DNA of 64,000 bases from Nocardia macrotermitis. GTDB lineage: Bacteria > Actinomycetota > Actinomycetes > Mycobacteriales > Mycobacteriaceae. The notes beneath the pieces are model-generated. The model saw only the letters and a list, made by a program, of their open reading frames with translations, made no database searches and was not told where the DNA came from. The stretch is from positions 575,114-639,113 of the forward strand of contig NZ_WEGK01000003.1 of assembly GCF_009604405.1 (NCBI RefSeq), in the 5' to 3' direction. Positions 34,672 through 44,100 of this stretch are shown in pieces. Every line of letters begins with the position of its first letter. Position 1 is the stretch's first letter. Position numbers and translations under genes: made by a program.

Positions 34672-35457
34672 ATGAGCATGTACGAGACAATCCGGTTCGA
34701 ACAGTCCGGGGGCATCGCACGGATCACCCTGAACCGGCCCGAGGCCGCCAATGGCATCAACCATGTGCTGGGCCACGAACTGGCCGAGATCGCGAGCCTG
34801 GTCGCCGATGATCCGGCGGTCAAGGTGGTCACCTTGACCGGTGAAGGCAAGTTCTTCTCCGCCGGCGGCGATCTGAAGGCGATGGCGGCGAACGAGTCCA
34901 AGGCCGACGCCTACGTGAAGGGCCTGGCCGACGACCTGCACCGGGCGCTGTCCTCCTTCGCGCGGATGGACGCGCTGCTGATCATCGGGGTAAACGGGGT
35001 CGCAGCCGGTGCCGGGTTCAGCCTCGCGGTGACCGGCGATCTGGTAATCGCCGCCGACACCGCCTCCTTCACCATGGCCTACACCCGCGCGGGCCTCAGC
35101 CCTGACGGCGGCGCCACCTACTATCTGCCGCGCCTGATCGGCCTGCGCCGCAGCCAGGAGCTCATGCTCACCAACCGTTCGCTGTCCGCGGCCGAGGCCC
35201 TGGATTGGAATCTGCTGCACCGGGTCGTCCCCGCCGCCGAACTGGCCACCGCCGTCGACGAGCTGGCCGCGCAGTTCGCTGCGGGCCCGAAGCTGTCCAA
35301 CGCGAACGTGAAGAAGCTGCTGCTGGTCAGTTCCGACCACACCCTTGAGGACCAGCTGGCCCGCGAGGCCGCCTTCATCTCGCACTGCGCCGACTCCGCC
35401 GACGGCCAGGAGGGCATCGCCGCGTTCCTCGGCAAGCGCACCCCCAAGTTCGCCTGA
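34672..35457 (+). CDS. Enoyl-CoA hydratase/isomerase (PaaG-like)
   Basis: Crotonase-fold enzyme of 261 residues acting on acyl-CoA. Oxyanion-hole blocks FFSAGGDLKAM and GVAAGAGFSLAV are present. The active-site region reads LSPDGGATYYLPRLIG, with Asp where hydratases carry the second Glu, the pattern of PaaG-type epoxide/enoyl isomerases rather than hydratases. Start ATG at 34672 has GGGAAGG upstream. It lies ahead of an acyl-CoA ligase, with a strong palindrome between them. Specific substrate not visible. Confidence 0.87.
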   Translation: MSMYETIRFEQSGGIARITLNRPEAANGINHVLGHELAEIASLVADDPAVKVVTLTGEGKFFSAGGDLKAMAANESKADAYVKGLADDLHRALSSFARMDALLIIGVNGVAAGAGFSLAVTGDLVIAADTASFTMAYTRAGLSPDGGATYYLPRLIGLRRSQELMLTNRSLSAAEALDWNLLHRVVPAAELATAVDELAAQFAAGPKLSNANVKKLLLVSSDHTLEDQLAREAAFISHCADSADGQEGIAAFLGKRTPKFA

Positions 35458-35572
35458 CACCGCTGCGGCCGGTCCTGCTGTCATCCGGCAGCGGCGCCGT
35501 ACCGCTTCCGCCACGCCGTGTCGATTGCCGCGCCGGTTCCCTCGGACATGGTGACTGTTGCTGTGAGGCGCT

Positions 35573-35606
35573 CCTCGCGGCACACCCGATCGGGTGTGCC
35601 GCGAGG
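35573..35606. terminator. 34-bp perfect palindrome, terminator or operator
   Basis: Arms 35573-35589 and 35590-35606 are perfect reverse complements (left arm begins CCTCGCGGCACACCC). As RNA it gives a stem of about 14-15 bp with a small loop. No T-run follows. It stands 115 bases after the hydratase stop and 45 before the ligase start, so it could end transcription of the first gene or act as an operator for the second. Confidence 0.6.
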
Positions 35607-35650
35607 TCGCGGAACGTGGTGTGCTGGGCCCCGAAACGAGGAGGTATGTC

Positions 35651-37168
35651 ATGAACGGGCCTGGGGATATCCTGCCTGCATCGGCGGCGCGTTTTGGTGA
35701 CAAGGCGGCGCTGGTGACGTCGGACCGGACGCTGAGCTACACCGAACTCGATGCGGTGAGCGACCGGGTGGCAGCGGGTCTGGTGGCTCAGGGTGTGCGA
35801 CCGGGCCAGGTGGTGTCGATCTACGATCAGAACCGCTGGGAGTGGGTGGCCGCTTATCACGGCGCTCTCAAGGCCGGGGCGGTGGTCAATCCGGTCAATG
35901 TGATGCTGACCGTCGACGAACTGGCCTATGTGCTGGGCAACTGCAACTCCGCAGTGATATTCACCAATCCCGAGCATGCCGCCGTGGTCTCGGAGCTGGC
36001 CCGCGAGTTGCCGGATCTGCATACCGTCGTGACCTTCGGCGAACAGATCACCGGAACTGTGTCGTTCACCCAGCTCACCGATGTCGGCGCAACGGTTCCG
36101 CACCTCATGGCAGACCCGGGGTCTCCCTCGACCATCGGATACACGTCAGGCACCACCGGGCATCCGAAGGGAGCGGTGCAAAGCCACCGGGCCGTGCTGC
36201 TCAACTGTGCGCTCACGGCGACGATGCACGGCCGACGAGCCGAGGACGTCGTGGTCACCGCGCTGCCGATGCCGCACGTGTACGGCAACGTGGTCATCAA
36301 CGGGACGTTCATGACCGGCGGTACCGTGGTGCTGCTGGAACGGTTCGCCCCGGCCGCGGCCCTGCGATTGATCAGTGACCATCGGGCGACCTTGTTCGAA
36401 GGTGTGTCTGCGATGTACGCGATGATGCTCGCCGAGCCTGGTCTCGATGGTTTCGACCTGTCCTCGCTCACACGCTGCACCGTCGGCGGACAGACCATCG
36501 CGCTCTCGACGATCGAGCGATGGCAGGAGCGCACCGCCGCGCCCCTGATCGAACTGTGGGGAATGACCGAGCTTTCCGGGCTGGGAACCACGCATGCGAT
36601 CTATGCGCCGCCGCTGCCCGGTTCGACCGGAGTCTGTCTGCCGGGACTGCAGGTCCGCATCGCCGATCTCACCGATGCGAGTCGTGACGCGCCGCCGGGC
36701 ATGGCCGGCGAACTCATGGTCCGGGGTCCGCTGGTCATGCTCGGCTACTACAACGACCCCATCGCCACCGCGGAAGCCATCGAACCCGACGGCTGGCTGC
36801 ACACCGGCGACATCGCCACGATGAACGACACCGGGCATGTGTTCGTGGTCGACCGCCGCAAGGACATGATCATCACCGGCGGATACAACGTGTATCCCGC
36901 CGAGATCGAGCGCGTTCTCGCCGCACACCCCGAGGTCGCGATGGTGGCAGCGGGACCGGTGCCCGATGCGGTGAAAGGGGAACTCGCCTGCGCCTACGTG
37001 GTGCCGGTAGCCGGAGCCCACCCCACCGAAGAGCAACTGATCGAATTCGCAAGCAAACACCTGGCGGCCTATAAACGACCCCGGCTGGTGCGATTCGTCG
37101 ACGAATTACCGAAAACGTCAACCGGAAAGATCATGCGTCGCGAACTGATCAAGCAGCTCGCTGAATGA
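35651..37168 (+). CDS. Fatty acid-CoA ligase (FadD type)
   Basis: ANL-superfamily ligase of 505 residues that adenylates a carboxylic acid and forms its CoA thioester. Motifs in order: IGYTSGTTGHPKGAV, ELWGMTELSG, LHTGDIATM, and the C-terminal LPKTSTGKIMRREL with the catalytic Lys. The chosen ATG at 35651 follows GAGGAGG; longer starts lack a ribosome site. Neighbouring genes are an enoyl-CoA isomerase before it and a two-component system 25 bases after it. Length and motifs fit medium/long-chain or aryl acids; substrate undetermined. Confidence 0.92.
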   Translation: MNGPGDILPASAARFGDKAALVTSDRTLSYTELDAVSDRVAAGLVAQGVRPGQVVSIYDQNRWEWVAAYHGALKAGAVVNPVNVMLTVDELAYVLGNCNSAVIFTNPEHAAVVSELARELPDLHTVVTFGEQITGTVSFTQLTDVGATVPHLMADPGSPSTIGYTSGTTGHPKGAVQSHRAVLLNCALTATMHGRRAEDVVVTALPMPHVYGNVVINGTFMTGGTVVLLERFAPAAALRLISDHRATLFEGVSAMYAMMLAEPGLDGFDLSSLTRCTVGGQTIALSTIERWQERTAAPLIELWGMTELSGLGTTHAIYAPPLPGSTGVCLPGLQVRIADLTDASRDAPPGMAGELMVRGPLVMLGYYNDPIATAEAIEPDGWLHTGDIATMNDTGHVFVVDRRKDMIITGGYNVYPAEIERVLAAHPEVAMVAAGPVPDAVKGELACAYVVPVAGAHPTEEQLIEFASKHLAAYKRPRLVRFVDELPKTSTGKIMRRELIKQLAE

Positions 37169-37193
37169 CACGCCTGAGCAGCAGGGCTGGAAT

Positions 37194-38315
37194 GTGTTTA
37201 TGAACGTGCTGACAACCGTTTCCGATGAGCACGCGCGGCTCGTGTCCCTGCTCAACAGGCGTGAAATTCTGCGTGCCGGTACGGAAATCTTCGCCGCGGA
37301 AGGTGACGTGGTGTGGATGGCGGAGAATTTCACGGCCGGGGCACCGGCTCGGAACGAACTCGTTTTGGTTCAGGTGCAAGGCGCGCGGACCGGTCTGCTG
37401 TCCGGCCTGCACGTGCCGGAAGGGCTGGGATTGACCGGCAAAGTACACCTGACCGGTAGCCCGGCTCTGGTCGACGACTACTCCCAGGCGGAGGGCATCA
37501 CTCACACCTTCGACCGCCAGATCGCTGCCGAAGGAGTGCACAGACTGCTGGCTGTGCCGGTACAGCGGGAAGGGCAGATCTTCGGGGTGATGGCGGTTGG
37601 GGCACGTACCGACCGCGGTTTCGGCGATCGAGCTGTAGAACGGGCGATCGCCGTCGCCGACGAAGTGGCCCTGGCCGTCGTTGTTGCCGAACGTGCCCGC
37701 CTGGCCCGCGAAGTGGCGGTTCACGAGGAGCGCGCACGGTTGGCCACCGAGCTGCATGACACCGTCGGAGCGCTGCTGTTCGCCATCGGGTCCGGTGTGG
37801 CCGGATTGTCGGAGTCGACTCCAGGCGATCCAACTCTCGAAGAGCGCGTCAAGCAATTGCAACAGCAAGCATCTCAGGCGTCATCCGCGCTACGCGACGC
37901 GTTGCGCGCGCTGCGCGCCTCACCATCAGCGCTGGAGTACTCGGTGGCCCTGCGCGCGGACTGCAGCGCATTCACCGACCGCACTGGTGTGCCTGCCGAA
38001 TTCGTCCTGCTCGACGACAACCCGCCCGCGATGGCGCCGTCACGAACCCGTGTGCTTATCGCCGCCGTGCGCGAAGCGCTGCTCAATGTCGAAAAATACG
38101 CCCGCGCCTCGGCTGTCGTCGTCACGATCAGTCAACGCCCCAGCGGCGGAATCGTTGTCGCGGTGACCGACGACGGCGTCGGCCTGCCCCCCGACCACAA
38201 ACCCGGCATCGGCCTGACCACGACGGCCGAGGCACTCGGGCGTCTCGGCGGTATCGTGCGAGTGGCTTCCGACGCCGACGGAGGTACAGCGTGGCGAGCG
38301 GAACTGCCATGCTGA
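37194..38315 (+). CDS. Sensor histidine kinase, GAF plus HisKA_3/HATPase
   Basis: Cytoplasmic kinase of 373 residues without transmembrane helices. A GAF domain (about residues 20-165, with VHRLLAVPVQREGQIFGVMA) is followed by the HisKA_3 phosphorylation helix ERARLATELHDTVGALLF (His188) and a HATPase_c domain with N-box AVREALLNVEKYA and G-boxes TDDGVGLP and GIGLTT. This is the NarX/DevS-type class of kinases. It overlaps the response regulator gene. Start is GTG at 37194 or ATG at 37200. The ligand sensed by the GAF domain is unknown; context suggests acyl-CoA or aromatic metabolism. Confidence 0.9.
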   Translation: MFMNVLTTVSDEHARLVSLLNRREILRAGTEIFAAEGDVVWMAENFTAGAPARNELVLVQVQGARTGLLSGLHVPEGLGLTGKVHLTGSPALVDDYSQAEGITHTFDRQIAAEGVHRLLAVPVQREGQIFGVMAVGARTDRGFGDRAVERAIAVADEVALAVVVAERARLAREVAVHEERARLATELHDTVGALLFAIGSGVAGLSESTPGDPTLEERVKQLQQQASQASSALRDALRALRASPSALEYSVALRADCSAFTDRTGVPAEFVLLDDNPPAMAPSRTRVLIAAVREALLNVEKYARASAVVVTISQRPSGGIVVAVTDDGVGLPPDHKPGIGLTTTAEALGRLGGIVRVASDADGGTAWRAELPC

Positions 38316-38914
38316 CCTCCCACCTGATCCGGGTCCTGGTCGTCGACGACCACCCTGTCGTTCGAGACGGCGTGATCACCCAGCTGAGGCAGCACAACGA
38401 CATCGAGGTGGTCGGGCATGCCGGCAACGCCGTCGAGGCAATCCGCCTCTGTGCACACGACCGCCCTGACGTCGTCCTGCTCGATCTGCGTCTGCCCGAT
38501 GGCCTGGCCGCCGATATCGTGCCGCGACTGCACGCCGTCTCGCCCGCGAGCCGGGTGCTGTTGTTCACCGCGTTTCCCGATCACGCCGCGGTCGCCCCGT
38601 CCCTGGCCGCGGGGGCCTGCGGGATGCTGGTGAAGGACGCCTCCGGCCTCGCGCTGCGTGACGCGGTACGCGAAGTGGCTCGCACCGGCAGCTACCGCGG
38701 GCAGGAGACCCTCACCGCGAGCTCACCCATCACTCCGCGCGAATACGACGTGCTCAGGTTGGTAGCCACCGGGCACACCAATAACGAGATCAGTCAGCAG
38801 CTGGGCCTTTCCGTCAATACGGTCAAGGCTTACCTGCACAATGTGATGCACAAACTCGACGCCCGCAACCGTGCCCAGGTCATCACCAACGGGCGTGCCC
38901 ACGGGCTGCTGTGA
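38309..38914 (+). CDS. NarL/LuxR-family response regulator
   Basis: Response regulator of 201 residues. Receiver domain with acidic pair VVDDHP, phospho-acceptor Asp59 in LLDLRLPDG and Lys in LVKDAS; C-terminal LuxR HTH with PREYDVLRLVATGHTNNEIS and LSVNTVKAYLHNVMHKL. It is the partner of the overlapping kinase. The ATG at 38309 lies inside the kinase gene; a GTG at 38291 would also be possible. Probable targets are the neighbouring ligase and isomerase genes. Confidence 0.92.
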   Translation: MLTSHLIRVLVVDDHPVVRDGVITQLRQHNDIEVVGHAGNAVEAIRLCAHDRPDVVLLDLRLPDGLAADIVPRLHAVSPASRVLLFTAFPDHAAVAPSLAAGACGMLVKDASGLALRDAVREVARTGSYRGQETLTASSPITPREYDVLRLVATGHTNNEISQQLGLSVNTVKAYLHNVMHKLDARNRAQVITNGRAHGLL

Positions 38915-39110
38915 ACCTGAGACCGGTCCAGGCCGGTAGCTCGCAGGCCAGGGCCTTCACCTGGGCGACCTGCCCAGGGGTGAACGTGCGGGGACGGCCA
39001 CTGCGCGGCAGATCGGTCAGCCTGTCGATCCCATTGCAACAGAAACGTTTCCGCCATTGCGGGCCGTGTCCGATCCTGCCCAGCGGATACCCCGTCGGCA
39101 GCCCGGCCGA
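38915..39110 (-). pseudogene. IS630-type transposase N-terminal fragment
   Basis: Read on the minus strand, the bases give WRKRFCCNGIDRLTDLPRSG, GRPRTFTPGQVAQVKALACE and LPAWTGL, the helix-turn-helix and linker typical of IS630-family transposases. Reading stops at the response-regulator end with no catalytic domain. A second IS630 fragment, from the following domain of such a protein, lies at 59.6-59.8 kb. Confidence 0.65.
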
Positions 39111-39394
39111 GGCCCTCGACTGCGCCTGCTGCCTCTACCCTAACGACTCCACCGCCTGGCTACCCCCGACGAAATAACAAGCCGAACCAGCCACCCATCC
39201 GCCGACAACCTCGCCCTGCTCGCCACCTGGGCCGCCAACGAACACCCCGCCCGCGGCCCCGGCCCGACCACCGAAACCACCAACCCGTCCCACAACTGAG
39301 ACCCCACCGTCCCAGCAAAGCTGCATCGAACCCGCAGCAACCGGCCGCGTTTCGAGGACCACTGATCGGTGGGTGCTCACCTGCGCGCTGCCAC

Positions 39395-39690
39395 GTCTTG
39401 CCGGCCCGTCCTCCCTCGGCTGCGATGCGATCATCCGCAAAGGCGTTGCCTGCCAGGTTGATCGCACAGTCCACCCGGGCAGTGTTGCGGTAACGCCAGT
39501 CGGTCGGAACTGGTTGCGGACAGGAGCGGCCGATAGCCGGTCGGCCCTCGTGACCGCCGCAACACGTTCGCCGTCCGGATCGAAAAGGACTATACCGAGG
39601 CCCAATTCGAGTAAACGCCGTGTTGTGGCGCCACCGAGTCCGCCCCCTCCGCCGTTCACCAGGACCGAACGTGTACTCGAATCCGTCTGA
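39395..39690 (-). pseudogene. SDR N-terminal remnant, frameshifted
   Basis: Minus-strand text LVNGGGGGLGGATTRRLLEL, then GLGIVLFDPDGERVAAVTRA is an SDR Rossmann start, close to the intact SDR at 33682. No start codon precedes it. Near 39480 the SDR text moves to another frame (VDCAINLAGNAFADDR, matching the NNAG strand), so there is a frameshift, and the catalytic half is missing. It lies directly after the MFS stop. Confidence 0.65.
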
Positions 39691-39696
39691 TATTTC

Positions 39697-41343
39697 TCAC
39701 TCCGCGCCGCGCTTCTCGGTCAAGAGGATGGCTTCGGAGGCACCGCCGCGCGACGGCGTTCTGCCGGTGCGCAGGGCAATGGCTAGCAGCACCGTCAGCG
39801 CAGCAGGTACCACACCGAGGGCGACATAGGACCAGCTGTAGGCGGTGTCGGTAAACACGCTCGGGATGTCTTTGGCCATCGTTGATCCCGCCGTCGAGCC
39901 CGCAGGGGCGACCACCTGGAAGGGGTGTGCCGAGGCGATCGCGGTGAAAACGGCGGTACCGACTGAGGTACCGATGGCCCCGAAGACAGCCAGCATGGCT
40001 GCGCTGATGCCCTGGCGCTCGGCGGGGACGGCGTCGATCAACAGGTTCGGGTTCGCGGCGAAGTAGAAGCCGAACGCGATCCCGTACAGCAGACCGATAG
40101 TCACCTGCTCCTGCCAGGTCGAATGCCATTTGATCCACAGCGCGGAGGACAGCAGCAGGCACAGGCCGCTAGTGATCAGCACCGCTCGGGCACCGATGCG
40201 TCGGCACAGCCAGCCGCCGGCAACGCCGAAGACCATGCCGAACAACGCGGTCCACACGGTGATGTGCAGCGCCATCTGCAGGACCGAGAAGCCGTTGGCG
40301 TAGCTGATGTCGCCGCGGAAGGTGATGAACTTCGACACCGCCGACGCAGGCATGTGGGCCTGGGCTGCCGCGCCACCCACGATCTGCGCCTTCAGATCTT
40401 CCGGTTTGGGCGTCTGGAACATGTAGGCAACGATGATACTGATCGCGGTGATCGACAGAGTGATCAGGAATGCCGCCGCCATCGGGATCGAAACGGCTCG
40501 CTTCCGTAGCAGCGAGAGCTCGATCATGGGTTCGGGCGCACGCAGTTCCCAACCGATGAACGCGGCGAGCAGGACCACGCCCCCGATCAGGTAGGCCAGG
40601 TTGGTGATACTGGCCCAGCCCCAGCTGGATCCCTCGCTGACGTACAGCAGGATCAGGCTGATGGAACTGCCGAACAACACCGCGCCCGGGACGTCGGGGC
40701 TCTGTTTGACCCGCAACGGGCTCTCTGGGACACAGACCATGACGATCGGGATGGTCACCGCGATGTAGATGAACAGGAACCAGAAGATCGACCGCCAACC
40801 GAAGTGGTCGGTCAGGACGCCGCAGACGATGGGGGCGAACACCGCAGCGAAACCGAACCCAGTGCCGATGACACCCACCGCGATCGGGATCCACTTGCGC
40901 GGCAGCAGGTCTCGAACTAGGCCGTATTCGAGTGCGGTCAGGGCCATGGCCGCCCCGCCCAGGGCCCGCCCGATCAGGAACAGCGGCCAGCTCGAGGTGA
41001 GTACGCAGAGTAGGGTGCCGACGAGCAGCAGCAGTCCACAGAGCAGCGCGACGCGTTTCTTGCCGATAAGGTCGCCGAGTTTGCCGAGCAGCGCCATGGT
41101 GGCGCCGCCTGCGATGCCGACGATGGTGACGGCCCAGGTCACCCCGGCGCCCGCCTGGGGGAACGACGCCGAAAGCTTGGGGACGATTAGCGAGACCATG
41201 CCGAGCTGTATGGGCGCGGCCTCCGAGAACAGGACCAAGGCCACTATGATGGCGACCAGGCGTCCTACCCGGCTAGGGTCGATCCGGCCCGCGTCCTCCG
41301 TCGCCGCTGGCTGCAATTGTTGAGTGTCTGGCTGTTCAGCCAT
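39697..41343 (-). CDS. MFS transporter, DHA2-type
   Basis: Polytopic transporter of 548 residues with about 14 helices, in keeping with the DHA2 drug:H+ antiporter group. The cytoplasmic loop signature GKLGDLIGKKRVALL and the motif-C-like region GTGFGFAAVFAPIVCGVL are visible, and a charged N-terminus (MAEQPDTQQLQ) precedes the first helix. A possible GAGG ribosome site stands before the ATG at 41343. It is enclosed by two pieces of SDR gene on the same strand. It may export a product or take up the substrate of the local pathway. Confidence 0.9.
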   Translation of the reverse strand: MAEQPDTQQLQPAATEDAGRIDPSRVGRLVAIIVALVLFSEAAPIQLGMVSLIVPKLSASFPQAGAGVTWAVTIVGIAGGATMALLGKLGDLIGKKRVALLCGLLLLVGTLLCVLTSSWPLFLIGRALGGAAMALTALEYGLVRDLLPRKWIPIAVGVIGTGFGFAAVFAPIVCGVLTDHFGWRSIFWFLFIYIAVTIPIVMVCVPESPLRVKQSPDVPGAVLFGSSISLILLYVSEGSSWGWASITNLAYLIGGVVLLAAFIGWELRAPEPMIELSLLRKRAVSIPMAAAFLITLSITAISIIVAYMFQTPKPEDLKAQIVGGAAAQAHMPASAVSKFITFRGDISYANGFSVLQMALHITVWTALFGMVFGVAGGWLCRRIGARAVLITSGLCLLLSSALWIKWHSTWQEQVTIGLLYGIAFGFYFAANPNLLIDAVPAERQGISAAMLAVFGAIGTSVGTAVFTAIASAHPFQVVAPAGSTAGSTMAKDIPSVFTDTAYSWSYVALGVVPAALTVLLAIALRTGRTPSRGGASEAILLTEKRGAE

Positions 41344-41409
41344 GATGGTTACCTCAGCTACTTCGATGAGTTCGGGTCGGATGTGCGGATGTCGCGTGAG
41401 TACGGGTTG

Positions 41410-41575
41410 TGTGTTGTGTGAAGCCAAGGCGGTGGACATCCCTCCGTCGAGGCGGATTACCTGGCCGCTGAGCACGGGGTTGCGGACGATTGCCTCACCC
41501 AGCAGGGCGAACTCCGAATCGCGCGGGAAGCGCGGTCTCCCGGCGACCGCAGCTTTCGCCGCCAAGTAAGCGACC
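41410..41575 (-). pseudogene. SDR C-terminal remnant
   Basis: The text RFPRDSEFALLGEAIVRNP and VLSGQVIRLDGGMSTAL matches the last 40 residues of an SDR (compare FPKRVGHPDEYATLVEAIV in the SDR at 32906-33682). Nothing of the Rossmann or catalytic part precedes it. The frame continues without a stop into the MFS gene. Confidence 0.65.
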
Positions 41576-41788
41576 TGAGTGGTCTATCCGTTCCGGGATT
41601 CGGCTCCGGGATTCGGCGCTGTGCGGCCAGGGTTCGGTGCGCGTTGACCGGTGCAGGCTGCCCGCCTTGTTCCGCCTGCGATGGGTCCACGCACCGACGC
41701 CCAGCGTGATGGAGCCGTAGTCATCCGATCGGACGAGGTAGGCCTCGAAGGGAACACCGCACCAGCCGGGGACCTGCTGGTGCGACAG

Positions 41789-43441
41789 TCATCGGGTCCA
41801 GACCGGCAGTTCGATACTGGAGGCGTCCGGGCCGGTGTGGGAGATCTGCTGGTGGGCCACCACCGTATCGACGGCGTCGAAAACCGGCTCGCCGGTGCCC
41901 GGATTGCGTGCGTAGCGGGGGTGGGCGCCGGAACTGACCTGGACGCCTACCTGGTGACCGGCGGCGAATTGATGGAACGTCGGCCACAACGGCACCTCGA
42001 TCACCCGGAAGCCCTCGGCGTCCGCGGCGGGATCGGTGGGGGCGGTCGAGACGGAACCGACCCGGCGGATGCCGTCGCAGATGCTGATCGCCCGGCCGTC
42101 GGGGTACACATCGGTGAGACGGACGAACACGTCGTAACTCGTTGCGCTGGAACGGATCCGGATACGCGCCACCGGCGCTCCGGCGATGTCCAGCGCCGCC
42201 GGCAGCGGATCGGACCGGAAAGCGACGACGTCCGCGCGCTGCTCATGCGCGGCGTTGTCGATCGGAACCACCTCGATGATCTCGTCGGCGGCTCCACCGA
42301 GCGCCGGCGTCGGCTGCTGCGGGTCGTAGGTATAGGCCGTGGTGCCCTCCGGCCCGGGTACGGTCCCGAGGCCGCCGCCGGTCTGCAGCTGCCAGGTCCG
42401 GGTGCCTACGCCTTCCGGAGGCCACACCTCGAAGTCGTGCCACTGCTCCGCACCGGTCTCGTAGGCGCGAACCGGTGTCGCCCGGCCCGCATCGATGCCG
42501 GCGAAGGTCTCCTTGAGGAAGGCGATCGTGTCCTGGTGTGCCACTTGGGCTTTCTCCGGCGTGCGATGCCCCCACGGCCCTATGGTCAACCGTGGTGGAT
42601 TGCCCGCCTCGACCAGCTGGCGGTAATTGTGCAGTTGCCAGGGCAGGAAAAGGTCCTGCCAGCCGGTGGTCATGAGTACGGGGACCGTGACGTCGGGAAC
42701 CGACTCGGTGTGCGAATGCTGGGTCCAGTACTCGTCGCTGAGGCGCTCGTGCCTCAGCCAGTCCTGATACCAGTGGATCGGATGTCCCACGACGGCCGAG
42801 TCGGTACGGCTCAGCGGCAGTACGTCGAACCCTTTCTCGAATTCCAGGTCCGGCCGCTCGCCCCGGGCGGCGGCACCGCTGTCCATCCAGTCCATTACGC
42901 TGCTCCAGCTGAGCATCACGCGCAGCGCGAACGCGCCGTTCTCCCAGGCCACTGCCCCGAAGTGCGGCATGGTGATCTGCAGAACGAGCGCCTCGGGGGC
43001 ATTGTCGGGATCCTCGCGCAGCATCTTTCCGGCGACGGCCCATTGGGTATAGCCCAGGTAACTCTCGCCGAAGGTCGCCAGCCGGCCGGTGAACCACGGC
43101 TGTTGCCGCACCCAGCGATGGGTCGCGATACCGTCGCGCTGCTCGTTGACGAACGGCGTGAACTTGCCCTCCGACCCCCAGGTGCCGCGGCAGCTCTGGA
43201 AGAAGACCAAGAAGCCCTCGGAGGCCAGGGCAGTCGCCATGCCGCTCATGAACGTGCGCCGCCCGTACGGCGAACGCAGGACGATCGTGGGCAGCGTCGG
43301 GTCGGCGCCGACCGGCTGGTACAGATCGCCGAGCAGTTCGACACCGTCGTCCATCGGCGTGCGCAGATCCTCCTCGACGATGACGTCGTAGGAACCGGTG
43401 GGTCTGGCCAACACGAGTGGCTGATCATGCGGGGTGGACAT
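41789..43441 (-). CDS. CocE/NonD-family serine hydrolase
   Basis: Alpha/beta hydrolase of 550 residues of the X-Pro dipeptidyl-peptidase (S15)/CocE type, hydrolysing esters or amides. The nucleophile lies in FGESYLGYTQW, the Asp in TTGWQDLFLPW and the His in TIGPWGH; the C-terminal jelly-roll (PVARIRIRSSATSYDVFVRL, HPRYARNP) is complete. I start at the ATG at 43441 with AGGAGACGC upstream; a longer frame to 43564 has an Arg-rich leader and no ribosome site. No signal peptide, so cytoplasmic. It is the last gene before a 659-base gap. Natural substrate unknown. Confidence 0.9.
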   Translation of the reverse strand: MSTPHDQPLVLARPTGSYDVIVEEDLRTPMDDGVELLGDLYQPVGADPTLPTIVLRSPYGRRTFMSGMATALASEGFLVFFQSCRGTWGSEGKFTPFVNEQRDGIATHRWVRQQPWFTGRLATFGESYLGYTQWAVAGKMLREDPDNAPEALVLQITMPHFGAVAWENGAFALRVMLSWSSVMDWMDSGAAARGERPDLEFEKGFDVLPLSRTDSAVVGHPIHWYQDWLRHERLSDEYWTQHSHTESVPDVTVPVLMTTGWQDLFLPWQLHNYRQLVEAGNPPRLTIGPWGHRTPEKAQVAHQDTIAFLKETFAGIDAGRATPVRAYETGAEQWHDFEVWPPEGVGTRTWQLQTGGGLGTVPGPEGTTAYTYDPQQPTPALGGAADEIIEVVPIDNAAHEQRADVVAFRSDPLPAALDIAGAPVARIRIRSSATSYDVFVRLTDVYPDGRAISICDGIRRVGSVSTAPTDPAADAEGFRVIEVPLWPTFHQFAAGHQVGVQVSSGAHPRYARNPGTGEPVFDAVDTVVAHQQISHTGPDASSIELPVWTR

Positions 43442-44100
43442 GCGTCTCCTTCGGGTTGAGCGGCACCGCCGAGTCGCGGTGCGTGTTCTGTTTCGGTGGT
43501 GGTTGTGGGCTGCTGTGCTGTGCGTCATCGGCTCGATTTCACGGAAGACGTTGGTCCGCAGCATGTTTCGCTATGTCGACTGGCGAACGGGCATAGTCGC
43601 GCCGTGGGTGCCGGAAGTGATCGGGACACCGACGCGGTCAATTGACGGCGCAGCACGGTGACCGCGTGCCGGATCCGCATTGCCACGCCATGGTGGGCCC
43701 GTGTTCGATTGCCGCTCGAGCCCGTGACGCCGCGGCAGATCCGGGCAGCGGACGTCGACCAGCCGGCGGCGGATGTTCTGGACGCGCGGCACCGATGGGT
43801 CGATACCGGGCCCTCACTCGAATGCGGCGTGGCGCGCGACCGAGGCCGGCGCCGGGCGAGCGGGAGCGTCCTTCCGCAGCGTCCTCGAATGAACCCGTCA
43901 CCAGCACTGCTCCTTCGTCCGACCGCACTGTCCATCCAGGCTGAAAACTTATCTGATACTAGATTACAATTTAGGAACTGACTATAGGGCCAGGCGAATA
44001 TCTTGCAATCCTTAGATCTTGGTGTCAAAAACTAGTTATGTACTAAAGTTGGCTGGCGGCACCAGTCATGACGACCTGTCGACCGAGGAGTGTGGTGAAG
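43442..44100. promoter_or_regulatory. Long gap with A/T-rich operator-like palindromes
   Basis: No gene is supported in 659 bases. From about 43945 the DNA becomes markedly A/T-rich. It contains an imperfect palindrome CTAGATTACAATTTAG (43959-43974) and a shorter one TAGTTATGTACTA (44033-44045), both in front of the TetR gene that follows. These are candidate sites for that regulator. Confidence 0.4.

Noticed and set aside
38911..39177. Small plus-strand protein starting in the response-regulator stop
   Set aside because: The same bases read on the minus strand give a recognisable IS630 transposase segment.
43525..44028. Minus-strand frame of 167 codons before the TetR gene
   Set aside because: Arg/Ser/Thr-rich text of antisense type, no ribosome site, and it crosses the A/T-rich regulatory island.
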